Positions 33,817-46,892 of a DNA stretch of 64,000 nucleotides are shown piece by piece. This stretch comes from Haberlea rhodopensis (lineage: Eukaryota > Streptophyta > Magnoliopsida > Lamiales > Gesneriaceae): assembly GCA_907163345.1 (NCBI GenBank), contig CAJQUN010000039.1, positions 5,278,361-5,342,360 of the forward strand, read 5' to 3'. The notes beneath the pieces were generated by a model that was not told where the DNA came from, did no database searches, and saw only the letters and a program-made list of their open reading frames with translations. The translations under genes and the position numbers were made by a program. The first letter of the stretch is position 1, and each line of letters opens with the position of its first letter.

Positions 33817-35105
33817 TGTGAGGTCCGGGAATTAATGGTGTTAATCCCGGTGTGGTATTAATCCTTAATGGATTTTTCATTGTGGCAATTAGGAATTAAT
33901 TACGATTTTGGGTCTTCCGAGGTTGTATAATCGGGCATTTGGGATCGCTGGATCCAAAGGTTGAATTGTATTCTCATTTCGGTGGAAAACCTATGAGTTA
34001 GGTTTTCGGTGGGACCTGGGGTCCGGGGTGCTTTATGTGGGGCTGGTATGGGGATTTGGTGTTGGAGAGAGAGTTTTTGAAAACAGATGATTTTTAAAGA
34101 ATCATGATGTATTTGTGGAGGTATTGGTGTGTTGGGGTATTTTTGCTATATATACCCGTTGGACTCGGGATTCCGTCATTCGAAATCCATTTCTCTCCCT
34201 CTCTCTCTCTCTATCGATCCAAACCCTCTCCCCCATTTCCCTCTTCTCCCTTGATGGGAAATTTGATTGTAGCTTGGCTCGGGAGCTGGTTTTCTCGAAG
34301 ATAATCAGGTATTAATCTTCCCCTCGTCATTAGCTTCGATTTGATAGTAGTATGGTAGCTTTTGGTTGAGGTTTTGGTTGGCTTTGGGTTTTGGGAATTT
34401 TTGGCTAAAATCGTATGTAGAGTTTTTAAAGTTTTTATTGGCTTTAAATGTTGTATTTGAGGTGTTGGTGGTGTATGGGGTGTGGGATTTGAGTTTGGGT
34501 GTGAAAAACACCATGGAAGCTCGAATTTTTCGGAAAATTGCAGGTGGCGATCGATCGCCGAGGAGGGGCGATCGATCGCGACGAGCAGCTGCTAAAAATC
34601 GAAGATGATGAACAGTGCAGGCGATCGATCGCGTGTCCAAGGCGATCGATCGCGAGCATGTTGGCGATCGATCGCGAAGGGTGACGATCAATCGCGAGAA
34701 GGCACTGGTTGGCCACTGGAGTGTGGCGATCGATCGCGGTAGATGTGGCGATCGATCGCCACCCGAAGGAAGGTGTTTTTTTGGAATTTTTGGAAAATGT
34801 CAGATTTTGGAACCGAGGTTTAAAGGGGCCGTTTTCGGGGCAATGTCTACATTCCAATGTGAATGTTATACTTTTAAAATGGATTTGTTGGAGCCAAAAT
34901 TAATTAAACGAAATTTTTGGTTGGGTTTTTGGCTATCTTTTAAACTTGTTAAACGGTATATTTTGGGTATTATGCATGCTTAGCCAGGGGGCTTTTATTT
35001 TGGTCATCGTCATGGATAGACGATAGGTTTGGAAGTTGTGAACGTGCTTGGGCATGTGATTGCATGCCTGTGTTTAATTGGGAGTTATTTGCATGTTAGC
35101 ATGTT
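33817..35105 (+). mobile_element. partial LTR of family D
   Basis: This aligns with the solo LTR at 53005 from its start (TGTGAGGTCCGGGAATT against TGTGATGCCCAGGAATT) through the GATCGATC palindromes and GTGAACGTGCTTGGGCA. It loses similarity after GTTAGCAC near 35105. The 3' half of the LTR is missing. Confidence 0.8.
34545..34762. repeat. GCGATCGATCGC palindrome array (partial LTR D)
   Basis: Seven perfect GCGATCGATCGC 12-mers and one variant (ACGATCAATCGC) occur in about 215 bp, several extended to GGCGATCGATCGCC. Confidence 0.95.
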
Positions 35106-37311
35106 AGCACTTCAAATTGTTTACTTCTTAAATATTATTTTTTTTAAAATCAACGACCACTCCATAAAATCTCATTGGAATTGGAATATTGGATTTCACT
35201 ATTGCCATCGCGATAGAAAACCATGGCGGGGTATATGGCCTCGCGACGCTCTAAAATTTTCTGTAAGTGGAACGATAGATACTGGGGTCATTAAATATGT
35301 ATTTATGTAGTTCAAACTTTAGTACAATTTAAGAGATCGATTCAAGGTATTAATCAATCTGCCCTTCAAATTTCTTGGTCAAGTACAATAAATTCCTCCA
35401 CCAATGACCAAACAACTGAATTCAAGGTCCCTCTTTCATATTAAAGTCAAAATGTATTTGAAATGTCTTTTTCTCCCCATAAATTATTCCTAAAAGTAAA
35501 AGTAATTTATGCATCAAGAGTTAAGTCAAAACACTTCATAGAAAGTCATTTTTTTTATTCAAACAACACATTGATTTTTTAATTTTTTTTAAGCAATCTA
35601 CGTATGAGGAGATGACTCGAACTTGAGTCCATACAAGAAAAAAAAGAAAGGAGTGACAAATCATTATATCACTGTCCCAATTGTCACGACACATTGAATT
35701 ATATTTGAAGTCTCCATCCTTCAACTCTTTATTACATCATCAAAGCATAAATACAACTTTTCTTTTCCTACAACCTTAGATTCGTGCCCCCGCTACTTTC
35801 CTTACCTTTGAACCTTTGACTTAATTTCTTCCTAACCTAACAGTACAATAATGCCAAGCATCTCAAACTCAACAAAAAAAAGTGAAAACAGGAGTGAAGC
35901 ATCATTTTCGATAATCTATGATGTATGGGTACTGACACGACATATACATTGACATGACGACATATATTTTAAAATTTTCAGGATACGATACGGTTGGGAC
36001 ACACCTGTATATTTTTAGTTTTTATATATATATTACTATATTACAAAATACTAAAATTCACATTTTTTAATTTCTAAAATCATATAAAAGCCACAAAAAT
36101 ATTCTTACCAAATTCAAGAAGCATATAAATAAATGCATGACACTCATCATAGTATCATTCATACGAACACCAATTGTATATTACTTCAATTAACATAAAG
36201 TTTAACTAGCATTTTCAAATTTTATTTTAGCCAAAAACTTTTTAAATTGTACAATTAACCCCCAAAAGTGTCCTTTCTGTGTCGGCCACGCCCATCCCAT
36301 CGACCATAACCGACATGGGTGTCCGATTTTATTTTTTAAAAAATTGAAAACACATAATGTGGCGTGTCCAAGGAGTGTCGGCGCCTTAAAAGCATCCGAC
36401 ACTGCACCAAATGATTTTTAAGAGTGTATGTGTGCCATAGTCGATAAGTGAAGTATGACAGATACAAGAAAGGAACACATGTCAAATATAGGTTTGATTG
36501 ATGCTAATTTTGAGGACATAATCTTTAAGGGTTCTTAAGAATAATGATTGCGACACATGTCAAAAAATTATTATCCTTCAAGGTGATGGTAGCATCAATC
36601 AAAAACTCAAATGATTTGAGTTATTTTTTATATAAGTAATTTTGATCTAACAGTCTCCCTACGCAAATGCATTCATGACCCAAGGTTGAAATAACAAAAA
36701 TATTAATAACATATATAAACAATTAGTTGTATATCCTTTTCTTTCTTTCAATTTTAATTGATGTGAGATTAATTAGTTTTGGATATATATATATATATAT
36801 ATATATAGTTGCATATCCTTGTGATATTAATTATTTTCCAATCACGTGGATTTTCATAAATAAGATTGGATCGGTGTTTTTGTTGCAAAAATGCATAAAA
36901 GATTAGTTTTCTCGATACAACACATCAATTAATCACGAGAAATAAGATCTAAATTTGTCCACAATACGCAACCCTGCACCTCATATTACTACTATTATTA
37001 TTAAATAATTAGCTGATTTATTTTTACCGCGAAGGTCGATTATTGTTGAAAATTTTGTTGTGACATTATACTGTCACGTTTGGTTTCACTGTTCAATGAA
37101 ATTTTTAAATTAAAAAAAAAAACAAAAATCCATGTAATATATATCTGATTCTTTTTATACATACATACAATGATTACTGGAGGTTGACTGACGCGCGGAC
37201 GTTCGATCTATTGTATAGCTTCAAAAGAATTTAGGTGCTTCGTTACTTAATACACTTTTCTTTAATGCAAATATTTGCCAATTCAATTTTAATTTGTGAA
37301 TTGAATTAAAT
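35106..37311. other. unassigned sequence left of the retrotransposon stack
   Basis: No gene is supported. A short TA run lies at 36787-36806. The small frames here are not conserved-looking. Confidence 0.5.
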
Positions 37312-38692
37312 TGACAAGTTTTAGTATACTAAAAAAACGTAAGGGTGTCGTACCAACATGAACTATCAACAATTATAAAATTTAATTAGCTTAACTATAT
37401 TTAGCCTACGAATTTGTTAGAATAATTGAATAATTGAAAACTAGAACTCGAGAAGTAACCAAACCACAAAAAAGATAATAAAGTAAAAAGTAGAGAAAAA
37501 TATCAAGACTTCGATTCACTTAGGTAATCCCCCACAATTCATCTCCTAGTTATGATCGAGATTAATGCATCTAAGTTGATAAGTTGATGAGTTTTCAGTG
37601 AATATTTAATATACTCTCGAGCTATGTTAAACCTAATAACAATTTGCAGTAAGTAACTCTCTTTCACTTATTTAACAAATCATTATCGCAACAGCTTTTG
37701 TGTAAACTTATAGCCTTCGATTACTAGATATCTATAGCTATCACACGTATATTTGACGTTATCTGTCGATCTTGGTTTGAAATCGACTGTATGAGTTATT
37801 CATTCCTTATCACAATCATATCTCTCGATCGCAATCGTAATACTAATATCAATCAAAGGGTAGTCAATACCTTAGAAGCATTAAATCATAACAAAAACGC
37901 AAAGATAACAAAAACTTAATCAAAAAATTAGAATTAAAACCGTGGGTTCATACAAAAGATTCCCTCGTAACGATAAACAAACTCAGCCTAGCATTATAAT
38001 GGAAAAACAATGTTTTATTATATCAAACAACATAATAAACATTGAAAATTCGAATATAAAACCAAAACAAAGTTCAAAGATACGCATAAACGCCAGACGT
38101 TGACTCCTTTCGTTGACATGTGTTCCGTCTCTAACTGCTTGCTTGGATCCCTCCTCTTGTGTATGGCGGCTCCTCCCAATCTCTAGGGTTAAAATCTGAA
38201 AAAGTCCTCTTTGTGGTGAAAATATGCCATTATATAGTAGGTGGGACGAGCCCATGAAATATAATATCTAGGATAGCCCAAACTCTTGAAAAAGGAAAGA
38301 AATTCGCAGCATTCGGAAGGCAATCGACCTCCATTTCGTAGGCGATCTATTGCCTCTTGTCTTCTGTTTGAGGAGATAGATCTCCATTTGGTAGGCGATC
38401 TATCTCCTGATGTTCCAGAAAATTCATCAGTTTACTGCCTGAGACGCGATAGATCTCCAGTTGCGTGCGATTGATCTCTTGCTCTTTTTCTTTATTTTTT
38501 TTATTTTCCTTCAATGCATTGGATTTTATTCCTTGTTCACTTTTTAGTCGATATTTGGGGTTTTCTGAGCAATTCTCGCACTTTCACTGGATTCTTGAAA
38601 TTATGCAAATATAAAGTGTAAAATCGGCCAAGAATCACTGTAAAAATAGCAAGAAACATGTACGAATATAAGTGCAAATATGACACTTATCA
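37312..38692 (-). repeat. gypsy B 3' LTR
   Basis: On the minus strand it starts TGATAAGTGTCATATTTGC at 38692 and ends CTTGTCA at 37312. Just upstream (38715-38693) lies the polypurine-like AAGTTTGGTGGAGT typical of Athila/Tat elements. A palindromic tract with GGCGATCTATTGCC and GGAGATAGATCTCC lies at 38320-38475. Confidence 0.8.
38320..38475. repeat. GGCGATCTATYGCC palindrome tract (gypsy B 3' LTR)
   Basis: About five related interrupted palindromes alternate between GGCGATCTATTGCC and GGAGATAGATCTCC forms. The corresponding tract lies at 60270-60430 in the other LTR. Confidence 0.8.
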
Positions 38693-40172
38693 ACTCCACC
38701 AAACTTAGCTCTTGATCTTTCTCGAGCAAGAATAGTCGAGCAAGAATAGAATCAAAAACATTGAAACTCACAAATGATATGTAACAAAGATTATTTTGTG
38801 CTCAAAATGTTTATCTCGGGAATTTCACTCATACAACAAACGAGAGTCAGTCCAAAAGTTAGACAAGAAGTGGTTTTTCTTAAATAAAGCAACATGCCTC
38901 AAACTCGGAAAGTGTGTGTGTTATTGTCAATCACAAGTACTATGCAATCTTCATAGATCAAATAATGTTAATTAATAACAGTCAATATTATCATTGAGCA
39001 TCCCGTAAGCCTACTTTTCAGACAACTTCTCCACTAATGATAGTCACTCCCTAGACTTGGATTAAAAGAACTTAATAAGCTTGTAATGTCAAGCCTAGAT
39101 GTTGGTTACAAAGAAAATGGTATGATAAACACAAGGAAGAGATTATAACATGTAAACTCACATTCAAGCACAACTCAAACTTTCTTTTCCTTGTAGTGTA
39201 CTTTTTTGGCTTCTTTCTTGTGAGAGACATCTAGTCGGTAGGGGACTAGATATATAAATAACAATTATCACATGAAACATCAAGCTTAGTGCCATTCTTT
39301 TACTTATTTTCACCGATTTCCTGGATGCTTTTTCTTAGCACTTTTCACTTTTCTTTGTAATCGCAATCATATCATTCATCAAACATCTTGCAATAAGCTC
39401 ATCACCAATATATCAATTAAGTGCATTGAATGAGATTTTATTATACTCCCTTAGGGTGAAAGTGAAAATTCATTTTAGTTTTACAACGAGGCTCAACAAG
39501 GACACTAGAGAATGATGTGGACTAGGTAAGCCTGAAAGGCTCAAAAGTCCGAAGATTACCAAGATCCTCTCCAAGTTAAGTTTGCAACTATCAAAATTTC
39601 TCCTCAAATATGTTCTAGAATAACTATAAGATGCTCAAGACATGTCATCAAGTTCACACACATCATCACTACTCTAAATGCAATCAACAAGTTCATGACT
39701 CAATGTGCTCAAAATATTCCTCATTTTCAACATGTCAACTCAACTCAAGATATTCACAGCACGTCTACAATCATCAAGACTCAAGCCATATGTAGAGTAA
39801 AACTAGTATCATCATGGCATAAAGTCACTACTTTAAGCCATATTTTTTTTTTATATGCTCTTCATAGGACAATTCAAGATCAAGACTGATCTAAATATTC
39901 GCAGCAACCAGTAGCTCAAGAAAAACAAATCAATGACTCACTACTCCCCAAAAATTAAATATTGCATTGTTCTCAATGTAATAAGATTGAATATTAGGGA
40001 CAATGTAATACCTGTGGTGACGACCATCAATAGTCGCCACTCTCATCCCCATCTTCTTCATCATTGGTGGGAGTGTGATCAAAATTGGAGTCAACACAAA
40101 CAAATAAAAGTAAAATGCAAATCATCTAAAAATAAAATCAAAATTGAGATAATGGAAAGAAATAGTTCTTGA
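38693..40172 (-). other. gypsy B 3' untranslated region
   Basis: This is non-coding sequence between gypsy A and the gypsy B 3' LTR. The minus-strand CATTGAGAACAATGC and AATTTTTGGGGAGTAG near 39950 resemble the 3' non-coding region common in Athila/Tat elements. No intact frame is seen. Confidence 0.6.
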
Positions 40173-41514
40173 TTTGTGGACTAAAAGGGTGCAAAGAGTG
40201 GATTGAAAGGATGAATTGAAGTCAAACTTCCAAGGTTTCCATCAAAGAAGTTGGCGTAGCTACGCCACTATCAGGCGTAAAGACGCCAAGGCTACAATAA
40301 TTCCATTTTTGAAGAGTTACATTAGGCATAACTACGCCAATTTTTGGCGTAGCTACGCCAAGGCTACGGCATTTGAGATTTTTGTTAGGCGTAGTTATGC
40401 CACTTTGAGGCGTAGTTACGCCATTACCGTGGCGTAATTATGCCAGTCACGCTGGAAGCCGTGTTTTTAACACATCACCAGGCGTAACTACGCCAGTTTA
40501 GTGGCGTAAATACGCCAATAGAGTTTTGGAAATTTTTGTTGCTTACCTTATCTGATGCACGAGACTTAAAAGGGAAGGAGAGAAGGAATGAAAGGGGGGA
40601 TTCATTCAGAGACATTCATTCAGACTTGAATAAGAGAGACTAGGGTTGGAGAAGGAGAAAATAAACGACGACGGCTCGGAGCAAAAAGTAGAGATTTCAT
40701 CACGATACGGAGGCGTTCATCGGAGGACGAAGAATAGCTTCTAAATCGTTTTGTATTTCTAAAATTTTATTAGTTTTTATGGATTATTTAAACATGTCTA
40801 CGTGTTTAATTCATTCTAGCATAAGCTAATTCTATTTTTCTAGGAGAACGCTGTAGGTTGTTTTGAAACTACGCTTATTATGAATTGATTGAAGTATTTG
40901 GATTTCCATATGGTTTATTTGTGTTTCCCAGTTCTTAATGCTTTTAATCTACTGGCCATGGATTGAATGATGTTATATTTGTGATCTATCACTCGAGAGA
41001 GGGGTTGTGAATAAGGAAGAAGGGATTCATATCGTGGAAGTTATATTGTTCGAGAGGCCTATAACTCCATAGAAGTCGTTAAAGGAATTACTGTGTAATT
41101 ACAATTGTTTGATATTTGATCTTAGATAGAGATATCAAGATTATTGTTAGATGATTACTTCTGCTTAACACTCGAGAGAGGGAGTAGAAAATAAATAAGA
41201 ATTCTCGGCTAGTAAACTAGGAAAATCCATAATATTGAAATCAAGTAATGATAAGTGTAGTGGATGAACAAGTGAAATCGAACTCCTAGATTCGTCTCTA
41301 ATTGATTTCTCCACAACTCAAGATTTGATCATTGTTAGTTAATTGATTTTTATTATTTGCTTAAAACACTCAACCATTCGATTCTCTAGATAAAGCAAAG
41401 ATTATTTTAATTCAGTACTTAGATTTAACTTTATATACAATCTATGTGGGTTCGACATATTTTATACTAAAACTTGAACACCGTGCGCTTGCGGTAAAGG
41501 ATTTTCTTCAACCA
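40173..41514 (+). repeat. gypsy A 5' LTR, truncated at its start
   Basis: Matches the inverted LTR at 46950-48243 from ATTTGTGGACTAAAAGGG at about 40175 onward. The first 120 or so bases present in the inverted copy (TGATAAGTGTATTTTATAC ...) are missing here. It ends CAACCA at 41514, five bases before the primer site. Confidence 0.82.
40250..40520. repeat. GGCGTAGCTACGCC palindrome array (gypsy A LTR)
   Basis: Nine units of the 14-mer GGCGTARYTACGCC occur in about 265 bp, from perfect (GGCGTAGCTACGCC) to variants such as GGCGTAAAGACGCC. It is near the 5' end of the LTR, in U3. Open frames across it give repeated R-R-S-Y-A peptides that I regard as noise. Confidence 0.95.
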
Positions 41515-41519
41515 GTTTT

Positions 41520-41537
41520 TGGCGATGTTGCAGGGAT
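41520..41537 (+). promoter_or_regulatory. gypsy A primer binding site (tRNA-Asp)
   Basis: TGGCGATGTTGCAGGGAT closely resembles the plant tRNA-Asp primer site used by Athila/Tat elements, with a few substitutions. Confidence 0.75.
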
Positions 41538-41649
41538 TGATTTATTTAGTACAATCTGATACTGTACCAATTAATTTTGGTTTTAATTTAGAGCTTTTAT
41601 TTCTTTTACTTTGAATTGATTGTTGTCTTTTCTGAGATTTTGCAACGCA

Positions 41650-43340
41650 TGCGAAAGTATACAACTCCTGAATCGTTGTTGTTTGATCCTGAGATCGAGA
41701 GAACTGCAAGAAGACTGAGAAAAACGAGAAGGGAAGAATTAACAGAAATGGCTTCAAATAGAGACAACAACGAACCACCCCACAAAGAAATGTTGAACCT
41801 CAAATGGCTATCAGAGACTATTTCAAACCATCGGTCAACAACAATTACTCTGGGATCGCTCGCCAGACTATCAATGCAAACAACTTTGCTCTTAAGCCTG
41901 CATTGATAAGTATGGTGCAGCAGAATCAGTTTGGTGGTTCCGCTGTTGAAGACCCCAACTTACATCTAAGGATATTTTTGGAGATAGCTGATACTGTCAA
42001 AATGAATGGTGTTCCAGAAGACACTGTGAGACTACGCTTGTTCCGTTTCTCTCTTAGGGACCATGCAAGGAGTTGGTTACAATCTCTTCCAGACGGTGGT
42101 ATATGCACATGGGCGGACATGGCATCGAAATTTCTCTCAAAGTTCTTTCCACCGGCTAAGTCAGCTCAATTGAGAACTGAAATCAGTACGTTCAGACAAA
42201 TTGATTCTGAACAACTATATGAGTCATGGGAGCGATTTAAGGATTTATTGAGGAGGTGCCCACAACATAACTATGAGAACTGGGTGCGAACCCAGTTATT
42301 TTACAATGGGTTGAATGGGCCAACTAGGATCATTGTGGAAGATGCAGCAGGAGGAACACTATTTTCTAAGACTGTAGATGCTGCTTTTGAATTACTTGAG
42401 GAGATGTCAGCCAACAGTTTCCAGTGGCCCGGTGAGCGAGAAATGGTAAGGAAACCCATATATGTATGAGGTTGATCACTTTAATACACTTTCTGCGCAA
42501 TTATCTGCACTAACCACCCAGGTAGCAGCTCTGACCAAGCAAGGAGCACAACCCACTATTGAATCAGCTGTAGCTGCAGCTGGAATTGAGTTGTCAAGGG
42601 AAACAGGCCAAGAACAAGCTCAGTTCATAAATAATCGGTATCCCAACAACAATAACAACTACCGAGGCAATCAATACCAACAAGGGTTCCACAATAATGA
42701 TAAACTCTCATATGCCAACAACAATAATGCCCTGACTCCACCACCTGGATATGCTCCACAAAAGAATGAAGGTAAACCATCATTTGAAGATTTGGTGGGT
42801 AATTTTGTTCAAAGCTCAGAATTGAGGTTTGAGAAGAATGAGTTAAGGCTTGATATGATTGAGGGTCACATGAATAACATGGGTGCTACGATGAAGTCTC
42901 TTGAGGTTCAAATTGGGCAGCTTGCTAATGCCATGAACAACCAACAAAGAGGAACATTTCCTAGCAACATTAAAGTGAACCCAAAAGAGCAGTGTAAGGC
43001 CGTGACATTGAGAAATGGCAAGGAACTTGGGGATGTAGAACCAGCACAGGTTGATGAGCCATCAGTTAAGGAGACTCAGATTCAGGTTGAAATCCCTAAG
43101 GAAGTTGAAAAGGAGAAGCAAGCCACGCCACCTGAAAAGATTCCTATGTTCAAGCCTACACTTCCATATCCTCAACGCTTCCGGAAAAAGGCCATAGATT
43201 ACCATCTTGCAAAGTTCTTGGAGATTTTCACGAAAATCCACATTAACATTCCATTTGCTGATGCGCTGCAACAAATGCATAATTATGCGAAGTTCATGAA
43301 GGACATAATGGCAAGGAAGAGAAAGCTCGAGGAATTTGAG
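41650..43340 (+). pseudogene. gypsy A gag
   Basis: Three frames are needed: 41650-41800 (RKYTTPESLLFDPEIERTARR), 41804-42469 and 42462-43340. The middle frame carries the retrotransposon gag domain with LRLFRFSLRDHARSWL and FFPPAKSAQLRTEI. The third continues with an N/Q-rich segment and a coiled-coil-like stretch. Frameshifts lie near 41800 and 42465. The protein would form the virus-like particle. Confidence 0.85.
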
Positions 43341-43765
43341 ACCGTGAATCTCACAGAAGAATGTAGTGCTATTCTCCAGAAGAAGCTACCACAAAAATTA
43401 AAAGATCCAGTGAGTTTTACTATTCATTGTATTATTGGTAGTTCTACATTTAATAAGGTATTATGTGATTTAGGTGCAAGTATTAATTTAATGACTTTAT
43501 CTGTTGTCAGGAGCTTAGGGCTTGGAGAAGTAAAGCCTACTACTATCACCTTGCAATTGGCGGATATGTCACTTACATATCCACGAGGGATAATTGAAGA
43601 TGTACTCGTTAAGGTGGACAAATTTATTTTCCCTGCAGATTTGTGGTTCTAGACATGAAAGAAGATGTAGATGTTCCATTTTTAATTTTGGGGAGACCAT
43701 GCTTAGCAACAGGCAGGACACTTATAGATGTTCAAAGAGGAGAACTGAGTTGGAGGTGAATAAGT
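43341..43765 (+). pseudogene. gypsy A aspartic protease
   Basis: The retropepsin triad appears as CDLGASINLM near 43465, followed by LADMSLTYPRGIIEDVLV and, after a frameshift near 43650, LILGRPCLATGRTLIDV. It cleaves the Gag-Pol polyprotein in intact relatives. Confidence 0.83.
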
Positions 43766-44199
43766 CATGTTTAATATTTACAAGGCTCTCAAGGGACCTA
43801 ACGAGGTAAGCACTTGCAAGTTTTTGGATGTTATTGACTCATGTGTGCATAATTTTGAAGTAGGAACAATACCTGAGGATCCGTTGGAGAACTGCATGGT
43901 CAACTCCATTATGCAAGTAGATGCAACTGAATCTGATCTTTCTGAGCAAGTTGAAGCACTTAAGAGCTTGCACAAGGAGAACAACACTGCTGGAACAGAG
44001 GAAGATGTACAAGATACATCAGTCAAAGAAGTTACGAAGGCGAGTTCGGAATTGAATGAACTACCTACCCACCTTACTTATCCCTTCTTGGGTGAGAATT
44101 CGACATATCTGGTAATTATATCTTCATCTATTTGTTCTGTAGAGAAAGATGACATTTAAATCTACTTTGGGTTGGTCAATTTCTAATATAAAGGGGATT

Positions 44200-45620
44200 A
44201 GCCCGTCTTTATGCATGCATAAAATACTTATGGAGGAGTCGTTCATTCCCTATTGATCATCAAAGGCGATTGAATCCAGCAATGAAAGAGGTAGTAAAAG
44301 CAGAAGTGCTTAAATTGTTAAATGCTGGGATTATTTATGCTATTTCAGATAGTGCATGGGTCTCCACAGTACAGGTTGTGCCAAAGAAGGGAGGAATGAG
44401 AGTGGTAAGAAATGAAAATAATGAGTTGATCTCAACTCGAACTGTGACGGGGTGGCGAGTTTGCATTGACTATATGAAACTCAACAAGGCCACAAGGAAG
44501 GACCACTCCCCTCTTCCATTTATTGATCAGATGCTCGACAGGTTAGCTGGTTATTGTTATTACTATTTCTTAGATGGCTATTCAGGGTACAATCAAATTG
44601 CCATAGACCCCGAGGATCAATAGAAGACAACATTTACTTGTCCATATGTAACTTTTGCGTTTAGAAGAATGCCTTTTGGTTTATGCAACGCACCTGCTAC
44701 CTTTCAACGGTGCATGATGGCTATATTTTCAGATATGGTGGAGGAGATCCTAGAAGTCTTCATGGATGACTTTTCGGTATTTGGTTCCTCTTTTGACCAT
44801 CGTTTGCATAACCTATCTCTTGTGTTACAGCACTGCCAAGAAAAGAACATTTTGTTAAATTGGGAGAAATGTCACTTTATGGTGCAAGATGGTATTGTCC
44901 TTGGACATAAGGTGTCATCTCAAGGACTTGAAGTGGATCGAGCAAAAGTTGTTGCAATTGAAAAGCTTCCACCTTCGAACAATGAGAAGGCTATTAGGAG
45001 CTTCCTTGGACATGCTGGGTTTTATTGTCGTTTTATTAAAGATTTTTCTAAAATAGCTAAGCCATTATGTAATTTTTTAGAAAAAGACTCACCTTTTGTC
45101 TTTGATGATTCGTGTTTGGAGGCATTTGACAGGTTAAAGAAAGCACTTATATCAGCACCGATTATCATAGTGCCGGACTGGAAGGAGCCATTTGTTTTAA
45201 TGTGTAATGCCAGCGACTTGCTGTTGGAGCAGTATTGGGGCAAAAGAAAGACAAGATTTTTAGGGCAATTTACTATGCAAGCAGAACTCTTGATGGAGCC
45301 TAACAGAATTACACCACCAACGAGAAAGAGATGTTAGCTGTGGTGTTTGCATTCGACAAGTTTAGAGTATATCTGATCGGGACAAAGGTCATAGTTTACA
45401 CAGATCACGCAGCCATTCGTTATCTTTTTGCAAAGAAGGATGCGAACTCCCGGTTGATTCGATGGATTTTATTGCTACAAGAGTTTGATTTCGAGATCTT
45501 GGATAAAAAGGGTAGTGAGAACCAAGTAGCAGATCACCTATCTTGTCTGGAGTTGGAGCATCAAATGGATCATGGAGTCATACAAGAGAATTTCCTGATG
45601 AACATCTCTTTGAGGTAGGT
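44200..45620 (+). pseudogene. gypsy A reverse transcriptase and RNase H
   Basis: RT motifs run in order: VVPKKGGMRVV, WRVCIDYMKLNKATRKDH, FLDGYSGYNQIAI, an in-frame stop near 44622, RMPFGLCNAPATFQRCM, and the catalytic FMDD at 44759-44770. The connection domain has FLGHAGFYCRFIKDFSKIAKPL. RNase H follows with a frameshift near 45225-45330 and VIVYTDHAAIRYL at about 45390. Confidence 0.9.
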
Positions 45621-45779
45621 ACTAAAACCCCGTGGTTTGCCGATTTTGATAAATCGTGTGGTATATTTCCTCCAGACCTCAATTATCAGCAAAGGAAAAG
45701 TTCTTTCATGACGTCAAGAATTATTACTGGGATGAACCATATGTATCAGACATTGTGCAGATCAAATTGTCAGGAGATG

Positions 45780-46888
45780 TGTAACTGAGGAGGAAGCAAA
45801 GGAAATTTTAGAAAAATGTCACTCAACACCTTATGGGGGACATTTTGGAGCATCAAGGACCGCAACAAAAGTTCTTCAATCGGATTTTTATTGGCCAGAG
45901 CTACATCGAGACAATTATATTTTGGTAAAGACGTGTGATCGTTGTCAACGCATTGGTAATATTTCCAAACGCCATGAGATGCCATTGACAAATATCTTAG
46001 AAGTAGAAATTTTCGATGTATGGGTATTGATTTCATGGGCCCCTTTCCACCATCTTGTGGTCAGTCACATATGTTGCTAGCAGTGGATTATGTTTCTAAG
46101 TGGGTTGAAGCAATCGCCACATCAACTAATGACGCTAATGTTGTGGTTAAGTTTGTGCAAAAGAACATTTTTACAAGGTTTGGCACTCCGAGAACGATTA
46201 TAAGTGATGAAGGGACCCACTTCTGTAACAAGATCTTCAGTGCTTTGACGACGAAATACACTGTGAGGCATAAAATTGCATTGGCTTATCATCCACAGAC
46301 AAATGGCCAAGCTGAAATTTCTAACCGAGAAATTAAGCTAATTCTAGAAAAGACTGTCAGTATCAACCGAAAGGATTGGGCTCCGAAATTGGATGATGCA
46401 TTATGGGCATACCAAACTGCATTCAAAACTCCATAGGATGTCCCATATCGTCTGGTCTTTGGGAAAGCATGCCACTTACCGGTAGAGTTGGAGCATCGGG
46501 CTTTCTGGGCCATAAAGAAGTTGAACTTTGATTTGAAGGCTGCTGGTGAGCAACGGTTGTTACAGCTCACTGAAATGGATGAGTTTAGCAATGAAGCTTA
46601 CGAAAATGCTAAAATTTATAAGGAGCGAACGAAGAATTGGCATGAAATCGTGAGAAGAGAGTTCATTTTTGGTCAGAAGTGCTTCTAACTCTCGTCTCCG
46701 ACTGTTTCCAGGAAAGTTGAAGTCACGATGATCTGAGCCGTTCACCATTGAGAAAGTGACACCATATGGAGCAATTGAACTGCAATGCAATGATGGTCAA
46801 ACATTTCAAGCAAATGGTCAGCGTTTGAAGCATTATTATGGGGAAGAAGTAAGGAATGTGGACTATGTTCACCTGAACGAGCCTAAGT
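45780..46888 (+). pseudogene. gypsy A integrase
   Basis: A zinc-binding HHCC module (CHSTPYGGHFGAS ... CDRCQRIG) precedes the core with D (GIDFMGPFPP, 46029), D (IISDEGTHF, about 46205) and E (GQAEISNREIK, about 46312). A stop at 46434 and frameshifts break the frame. The C-terminal GPY-like part is readable to NEPK and a stop at 46888. Confidence 0.88.
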
Positions 46889-46892
46889 GAAG

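Larger units (their letters stand above)
40173..46888 (+). mobile_element. gypsy element A (Athila type), decayed
   Basis: The order is 5'-truncated LTR, tRNA-Asp primer site, gag, protease, RT, RNase H and integrase, all plus strand. Gag and pol are broken by several stops and frameshifts. No forward 3' LTR follows. Instead an inverted integrase fragment and inverted LTR follow (46893-48243). Confidence 0.88.

Noticed and set aside
34366..34983. Open frames across GATCGATC arrays giving repeated AIDR/DRSP peptides, also near 53450-53983
   Set aside because: The frames stay open on both strands because the repeat lacks stops. Peptides are mere repeat translations inside an LTR.
40216..40437. 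Open frame with repeated R-R-S-Y-A peptide
   Set aside because: Translation of the GGCGTAGCTACGCC palindromes in the gypsy A LTR, with no conserved domain.
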